Source: Heterohyrax brucei (lineage: Eukaryota > Chordata > Mammalia > Hyracoidea > Procaviidae). Taken from it: a DNA stretch of 64,000 nucleotides. Where the stretch lies: assembly GCA_028571685.1 (NCBI GenBank), contig CM053152.1, forward strand, positions 22,266,001 through 22,330,000. The letters are read 5' to 3'. The translations under genes and the position numbers were made by a program. Under the pieces are notes generated by a model that worked only from the letters and a program-made list of their open reading frames with translations, searched no databases and was not told where the DNA came from. How positions within the stretch are numbered: position 1 is the stretch's first letter; each line of letters begins with the position of its first letter. Below, piece by piece: positions 58,260 through 64,000 of this stretch.

Positions 58260-58490
58260 CATGCCTCAGGTTTTAACCACATGTAGGCAGATCTATCTTC
58301 AAATCTCGATTCCTCCGCTAGATAGAAAATTGCTCAACCTAAGGTTTTCTCCTGTAACATAGAGACAATAATGAAACACAGCTCACACGGCTGAGGAGAA
58401 CAGATGAGAATGTATACTTAAATGCTTAACCTGGCATCTGACACGCAGCTCCCAATGAACATTAGCTAACAAAATTATAATAGTAATAAT
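58260..58490 (+). mobile_element. MIR
   Basis: TCAAATCTCGATTCCTCCGC, CTCCTGTAACATAGAGACAA and CTTAACCTGGCATCTGACAC keep the MIR order (B-box, core, 3' part) with considerable decay. Confidence 0.62.
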
Positions 58491-59218
58491 AACACTAACA
58501 CTAACATTTCAACCATAATCTAACTCTCATTTAAACAAACAGCTAGGTCGGTGGCAAAGACATTGGGGCAGTTGGCCATATTTTTCTTTCTTAGGCTTCC
58601 TTGGCTTTCGTTCTATCTTCCCAGGGCAGGTCTGTTTTAGTTCAGCTGCTGGATGGAACATCTGGCAGGGTGCCCACCTTTGACGTTTTCAGTTTGTGGA
58701 GCCAACAGGGTGGGGAAATAGAGGGTTTGATCATCTTCACCACTGAGACATTGGAATCTGTTGAGTTAAACATTGCTCTACTGTTACCACCCCCTCCCTC
58801 TTCTTCTCCCTTTCCGTGAATGAATCTGGAAAAAATGAACCCGAAGTGTATCTTGAACAGCTATAAAACCTTTATGCTACGTGGGCTGCTTCTCAAGGAG
58901 TTGGGCATTCACCTCCCTGTTCATTGCTGGAGCAAACAGAGCTTGTCAGCATATTCCCTAACCCGGGGTCAGTGTCTGAAGGAGTGGCGATCTCTGTGCC
59001 TGGCACCTGCTGGTGTAGACAGGTCTTCTGGCAGCAGTACACCCCAGTCAACTTTGATGACTGCACTAAGTACAGAGCTCACTGTTCCAGGCCTTCTAAT
59101 TCCCCATGTAGTATTTATTCTGTGATAAAAACATCTCTAAAACTCTAGACTTTTGCTCAACCCTCTGTACTTATAGAAAATATTGTGTGAGAATATATTA
59201 TATAACAAATCCATTTAT
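58491..59218. other. Unassigned stretch
   Basis: It contains two overlapping frames of 101 and 74 codons (58820-59125, 58924-59148) without recognisable domains. They are not called as genes. Confidence 0.35.
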
Positions 59219-59244
59219 ATGTGTGGTGTGTGTGTGTGTGTATG
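59219..59244. repeat. (GT)n microsatellite
   Basis: About 12 GT units with one interruption. Confidence 0.88.
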
Positions 59245-59277
59245 CACACAGAGAAAATATATAGCATGGGTACCTAG

Positions 59278-59443
59278 GCCCAAACCAAACCCACTGCTGC
59301 TGAGTCAATTCTGATTAACAGTGACCCTTTAGGACAGAGTAGAAAGGCTCCACAAGGTTTCCAAAGAGTGTCTGATGGATTTGAACTGCTAACCTTTTGG
59401 TTAGGAGATGTTATACTTAACCACCATGCCACCAGGGTTTCCA
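59278..59443 (-). mobile_element. AfroSINE, left arm of inverted pair
   Basis: CCAAACCAAACCCACTGCTG, CACAAGGTTTCCAAAGAGTG, ACTGCTAACCTTTTGGTTAG and GCCACCAGGGTTTCC. Near full length. Confidence 0.9.
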
Positions 59444-59449
59444 CAGAGT

Positions 59450-59655
59450 CCCTGGGTGGCATAAATAGTTAACACACTTAGCTGCTAACTGAAATGTTGG
59501 CAGTTCAAGTCCACCCAGAGGCTTGCTTGGAACAAAGACATGGTAATTACTTATTTAAAAAAATTAGCTATCAAAAATCCTGTAGAGCACAGCTCTAGTC
59601 TGACACACACAGATTGCCATGAGTGAAAATCAATTCAGTGGCAATTGGATGTGAT
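59450..59655 (+). mobile_element. AfroSINE, right arm of inverted pair
   Basis: It starts only ~6 bp after the head of the previous copy: GTCCCTGGGTGGCATAAATA, CTTAGCTGCTAACTGAAATG, then the long-variant middle and tail TGCCATGAGTGAAAATCAAT. The two heads face each other. Confidence 0.82.
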
Positions 59656-60358
59656 GAGGTACCTAACATTAAATATGCACTGATTTTTCCAAACTATGTC
59701 TTTTAGAAAAAAAATGAAAACTTGTACTTTTTCTTAAACATGCATGTTATTTCCGGATTCAAGCTTTGACCTTTTCCTGTTACTCTGTTTGGTGTTGTTA
59801 AAGTGTTATCTCCCTGGTAGTTCCAGTCAGTCTCCAGGCCCTTTGTTTATGCTTTATTACAAAGACTAGTTTTGAAAGATGCATGACGTTGCTATGGACT
59901 CCTTGCATGAAACTTTTCAGTTTGTTATACCAGGTCTGTAACCCTTTCTGATTGTACAGAAAAGACAAGGAAAACAGAATTCACTTTACCGGTGGCCACC
60001 ATTATTCTCACTTCTCTCTGTGCCATCCCAACAGGCACGTCTTATCCTCAGCAGGTACTTCCCTCCAGTCAGTACTCCAAAGGCCTTTCAGCCCAGAATT
60101 GCCAAATCTTTTCATTTCTATGGCACAGTCTTATACATGTACATTTAGGATTCCTGTAAAGTCCGGTGACATCCAGCAACCAGCTAGACATAATGATTGA
60201 TATATCTACTCTGGCTTCAGGATATAATCCAGGGAGGTAAGCTCAGAGTGCTAGTTCCATTTTGATAACAAAGATTATAACTTTGAGAGGGTCAGTCTTA
60301 TATTTGTAGTGATTTAATTAGCCCAGAAGTGGTACCACAATCAGTGCTAAAATAAGGA
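59656..60358. other. Unassigned stretch
   Basis: No repeat or coding signal recognised. Confidence 0.35.
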
Positions 60359-60361
60359 CAC

Positions 60362-60530
60362 CAAAACAAACAAACCTGTTGCTGTCAAGTCAAATCTGAC
60401 TCATAATGACCTTTATGGGACAGAGCAGAACTGCCCCACAGAGTTTCCAAAGAGTGTCTGGTGGATTTGAACTGATGAACTCTTGGTTAGCAGCCATAGC
60501 ACTTAACTACTATACCTCCAGGGTTTCCAA
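60362..60530 (-). mobile_element. AfroSINE
   Basis: AACAAACAAACCTGTTGCTG, CACAGAGTTTCCAAAGAGTG, CTCTTGGTTAGCAGCCATAG and CTCCAGGGTTTCC. Confidence 0.88.
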
Positions 60531-61045
60531 AATAAGGATAGAAGAAAGAATCTCGAAAATTTCAAAATGTAGTAGGAAGAGCAAACACATTCTTGGTTAG
60601 CAAATATACCAAGTATATTGAACATTTTATATCAACCAAAAAGAAAAGTTACCTATCGTCCCACTATTTAAAAGAAATTAATGATTTTCACAACTTTTTC
60701 TATGTGAAAATGCACATGTTTTCCAGTTTGAAGCACACTATTCATATCATTAGATAAAAAGCATTTCCTGTTTAATATCCTTATAAAACATTATTTTAAA
60801 TATCTCTTTGTGAGTTATTATTGATATAGAATATTTTAATTTTTTGTCTATTTCTCTGGCATTACTATTTGTAGGCTGCAAGCGCCTACATGCTCAAACC
60901 TTTATATAACTTACTAACTTAACATAGAGGTTGCAAACCTCCAAGTACAAAAGTTCCAACACTAAGAATAAAATGAACTTCTGTAGCCTCCTTCTACCAT
61001 ATCTACCAATTTATCCATATCTACATCCACATATTCTCCTTTATT
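60531..61045. other. Unassigned stretch
   Basis: A/T-rich, nothing recognised. Confidence 0.35.
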
Positions 61046-61049
61046 TGCT

Positions 61050-61330
61050 GCCACAGAAATGAGACACTGTCCGTTATTGATCTAAGACCAAAACATCTGC
61101 TTGTGCTATGGACACTATTTTCTCAGGATTTCTCAAAAGACTTCGCTCTCTCAATCGTCCCTGTCTCTTCTTCACCATCAAGTTTCAAACATACTGTCAC
61201 TTACCTTTAAAAATTCTTCTTTATTCTTCAATCCCCCTAGAAATTCCACCTTATCTCTTTATGTCCCTATTCATTGTCTTCAAATTCTACTCCTCCAATT
61301 TTCTCTTAAAATACTAGAATCAAATTCAAC
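61050..61330 (+). mobile_element. L2 LINE fragment, left part
   Basis: CT-rich ordered blocks (GCTCTCTCAATCGTCCCTGT, TCTTCTTTATTCTTCAATCC, TTCATTGTCTTCAAATTCTA) fit the CT-rich coding strand of L2 upstream of the RT motifs. The right part resumes at 62805, on the far side of an inserted L1. Confidence 0.5.
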
Positions 61331-61339
61331 AGCAAAAAG

Positions 61340-62790
61340 ATAAACAACTCAATTTTTAAAAAAGGGGGCAATAGACATAAATAGATGTTTCTCCAAAGAA
61401 GATTCACAAACAGCCAATAGGCTTATCAGAAAACACTCAATGTCATTAGTCATTAGGCAAAAACAATGAGAACCACAGTGAGATACCACTTGACAGTCAC
61501 TGGTATAACCATGAGAAAAGAACAAGAATTAACAAGTGTTGGCAAGGATGTGGAGACATTGGAACTCTTATCCATTCCTGCTAGAAATATGAAGTGTTAC
61601 AGCTGAAAGCAGTGTGGCAGTTCCACCAAAATCAAACATGGAATTACCGTATGACCCAATAATACCATTCCTCTTTTTACGAGAATAGACAATCAAGTTG
61701 GCGAACTCATCCTACAGAAAGTACTACGTACACCATTGCTGAATATCTCTATAGTCACCTTCCAAATACTCCCCCTGGGAAGCTATGCACTGAGACTAGC
61801 ACCGAGTCCCCCTTCAAAGCAATTTTGGAACTCTTTTTCCAGAATGGCCATCAGAGCTGTCATTATTACCCTCAATGTCTTACTACTCTCAATGTCCTAA
61901 ATGTCATCAAAGTATCTTTCTTTCCACATTTCCTTTACCTCTGGGTAAAGAAAAAAGTCACTGGGGGCCAGGTCAGGTGAGTACGGAGGGTGTTCCAATA
62001 CAGCTAGTTGTTTACTGGCTAAAAACTCACAACTATACAATTAAGTTTGTGAACTTGCCACTTTGCCACTGTATTCAATGGCCACTCCAGAAGACTAGGC
62101 ACTGGCAAAAGTACATATCTTCCCAAGGGGACTACTTCGAAGGTAACCGTTGTGATATTCAGCAATGAGGTATGTAGAACTTAGAACAATTAAGTCCACA
62201 GACTTAATTATCACCTCATACACCCCAAAGAACTGAACACAGGGACTCAACCAGGTACTTGTATACCAGTGTTCATTGCAGTAGCCCTATTCATAGTTCA
62301 AAAGGTGAGAAGAACTCATGTGTCCATCAATCTATTAATAGATAAATGGACAAACAAAATGTGATATATTCACAAGATAGAATATTCTTCAGTGATAAAA
62401 ACAAAGTTTCGATACATCCAATGACATGGATGAGCCCTGGAAACACTCTGTTGAGTGAAATTAGACACAAAAGGACAAGTATTGCATGGTCTCACCTATG
62501 TTAGGTATCTAGAGTAAGTAAACGCACAAACAAAAAGGTTTATTAGTGGTTACCAGTATTGGAAGGAGGGGGAAATAGGGAGTTTCTGCCTCAGGGGTGC
62601 TACACTTCAGTTTACGGTAGTGAAAAACACCTGGAAGTGCGTAGTGATGATGGAGGCACAACACTGTGCCTCCATCAATTACAGTCAATTGCTATGAAAG
62701 TAATTGACATCACTGAATTGTACATTTAAAATGGCTAAGAATTCAATTTTTTTAATATATATTTTACTACAACAATTTTATTTAAACATG
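61340..62790 (+). mobile_element. Ancient L1 ORF2/3'UTR, split by a mariner
   Basis: The left piece (61340-61687) covers the late ORF2 region: GTGAGATACCACTTGACAGT, GGCAAGGATGTGGAGACATT and TACCGTATGACCCAATAATA. The right piece (62214-62790) continues it: AACTGAACACAGGGACTCAA, TAATAGATAAATGGACAAAC, then ATGACATGGATGAGCCCTGG and a 3'UTR with GTGGTTACCAGTATTGG and TACATTTAAAATGGCTAAGA. It is interrupted by the fold-back mariner at 61688-62213. Confidence 0.82.
61688..62213. mobile_element. Fold-back mariner derivative, copy 2
   Basis: The long arm (61688 to about 62030) is the reverse complement of a mariner 3' half, starting GACAATCAAGTTGGCGAACT and running past CAGAGCTGTCATTATTACC to TTGTTTACTGGCTAAAAACT. 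The linker (about 62030-62080) contains a terminal-like AATTAAGTTTGTGAACTTGC. The short arm (62080-62213) is a sense 3' end (TCCCAAGGGGACTACTTCGA, GATATTCAGCAATGAGGTAT) finishing ACTTAGAACAATTAAGTCC. The layout, linker and end match copy 1 at 1893. It is inserted next to a TA in the ancient L1. Confidence 0.8.
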
Positions 62791-62804
62791 TATTAGAAGA
62801 AGTT

Positions 62805-63055
62805 TCACTTCCACCACATCAAAACTGCTTCTGTTGGGGTCACCAGTGACCTCCATATAAATTAATTCAGTGATTATTTCTCATTCCTCATCTTCCTCAG
62901 CCTCTACACAGCATTTCAACAGTGGACCATCATCTCCTTCTTGAAAGTGTTCCTTCGGTTTACTCCTAGGACCTTCCGCTCCTACCTCACTGTTAGCTCC
63001 CACCTAGTCTCCACTGATTCCTCCTGTCTTCTTGATCTCTAAACATGGCAGGGTA
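62805..63055 (+). mobile_element. L2 LINE fragment, right part
   Basis: TCAAAACTGCTTCTGTTGGG, GTCACCAGTGACCTCC and CTACACAGCATTTCAACAGT correspond to the L2 reverse-transcriptase region around the FDTVDH-type motif. CGCTCCTACCTCACTGTTAG with TGATTCCTCCTGTCTTCTTG follows. Frames are broken. Confidence 0.6.
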
Positions 63056-63189
63056 ATAGGAAACAAGATTCTTTCTTTCGCCAGCTGCACTCACTCTGTA
63101 GATCAAGGATGGTCCATCCTGTTTCATATTACAATAACTTAGAGAGCTTTTAAAAACACCCAGTGTCTACGACCCTTCTGTAGACATGA

Positions 63190-64000
63190 TTCTTTTTCTT
63201 TTTTAATATTTTATTGTGCTTAAAGTGAAAGTTTACAATCCAAGTTAATTTGTCATGCAAAAACTTCTACACACACTACTGTGTAACTCTAGCTGCTCTC
63301 CCGACTCTGTGACAGCATACTCCTCCTTTCCACCCTGTGTTTCCTGGGTCCATTCGGTCAGCTTCTGTCCTCCACCTTTTCATTTATTTTCAGAGCAGGA
63401 GCTGCTCAGTTAGCCTTCTAGCCAAGAAGCACACTGACTGCCAACTTATCAGACCATCAGGTCTGGTCTTTTTAATAGAGTTCTAGTTTTGCACATCCAT
63501 TTTTCTCCCACTATGTCAGGGATTGTGTGCTGTGTGTCCCATAAGGGCTGTCATTAGTGATAGTGGAGCACCATCTAGTTCTTCTGGTCTCATGCTGATA
63601 CAGTCTTTGGATGATACAGTGCTTTTGATCTCTTGGGTTAATATTTTCCTTGTCTTTGATGTCTTTCATTCTTGTCTGCTCCAGGTGGGGTGGGACCAAT
63701 TGATGCTACTTAGATGGCCGCTTGCTAGCTTTTAACGCCCCGGACACCAGTCACCAAAGTGGGATGCAGAACATAGTTATGCCAGTTAGCCTACATGTCA
63801 CCTGAAACCATGGTTCCCAGACCCCTGTCCCTGTTACTCTGTCCTTCAAAATGTTGGTATATATTTAGAAACCCTTTTGGCTTTTTATATAGTCCAATTG
63901 TGCCAACTTCCCCTCTAGTGTGTGCTGTCAATCCCTTCACCTAACCCAATTCCTGGCTACTATCTAGGTGGACTCTAATGTGCAGCTAGGATTAAGAAGT
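63190..64000 (-). mobile_element. L1 3'UTR, antisense, cut by window end
   Basis: The plus strand begins with a T-rich TTTTAATATTTTATTGTGCT tail and proceeds through the antisense 3'UTR: AGCATACTCCTCCTTTCCAC, GGGCTGTCATTAGTGATAG, TTCTGGTCTCATGCTGATAC, TGGGACCAATTGATGCTACT. The middle blocks match the antisense 3'UTR of L1-B near 26990-27190. The remainder of the element lies beyond the window. Confidence 0.82.

Noticed and set aside
58820-59125. 101-codon frame after a pyrimidine-rich stretch
   Set aside because: Sequence is not recognisable, an overlapping frame is nearly as long, and no promoter or splice evidence was found.
1-64000. CRISPR array, operon or phage-like system
   Set aside because: No regularly spaced repeats, no dense coding strand, and repeat content is typical of a mammalian genome.

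Overview
This window looks like repeat-dense, non-coding mammalian nuclear DNA from an afrotherian, most likely an elephant or close relative. The lineage call rests on repeat families I recognise from memory. These are many AfroSINE copies (tRNA-like head, 3' end of the type GACTCGACGGCA), several truncated RTE-clade LINEs whose 3' ends share that motif, and an L1 lineage with a distinctive ~1 kb 3'UTR. I find no host exon, rRNA, functional tRNA, CRISPR array or prokaryotic gene structure that I can support. The open frames are short and either random or remnants of transposon proteins.

Layout. 1-8.0 kb: sparse old repeats, including a fold-back mariner at 1893-2445, an L1 tail, a split SINE and an RTE at 6111-7612. 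8.9-22.9 kb: one old antisense L1 (here L1-C) that has been a landing pad for an RTE, two SINE types, a solo LTR and a complete 7.1-kb L1 (L1-A, 13776-20858) with a perfect 15-bp target-site duplication. 22.9-26.5 kb: a decayed mariner transposase gene and SINEs. 26.5-34.1 kb: a second near-complete L1 on the minus strand (L1-B), interrupted by an antisense L1 tail and by four tiny SINE-tail insertions. 34-43 kb: mostly unassigned sequence, with an MLT1-like LTR and a hAT-type fragment. 43.1-53.6 kb: an old sense-strand L1 (L1-E) carrying a younger L1 (L1-D), an L1 3'UTR insertion with a perfect 16-bp duplication, and an RTE. 53.6-60.5 kb: SINE-rich DNA, MIRs and an LTR-like repeat. 61-63 kb: an L2 interrupted by an ancient L1, itself interrupted by a second fold-back mariner. 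63.2 kb to the end: the 3' end of another antisense L1.

The L1 and RTE machinery acts on shared targets, so nested copies give a relative time order (hosts older than guests). All protein-coding remnants I see carry stops or frameshifts and are annotated as pseudogenes. The two least ordinary signals are: (1) six 17-35 bp insertions that are nothing but the last bases of an AfroSINE-like 3' end, two with perfect 14-16 bp target-site duplications; and (2) two fold-back mariner copies sharing the same internal junction and the same unusual terminus, implying a non-autonomous family that multiplied after the rearrangement. Family names are from memory and were not checked against a repeat library.
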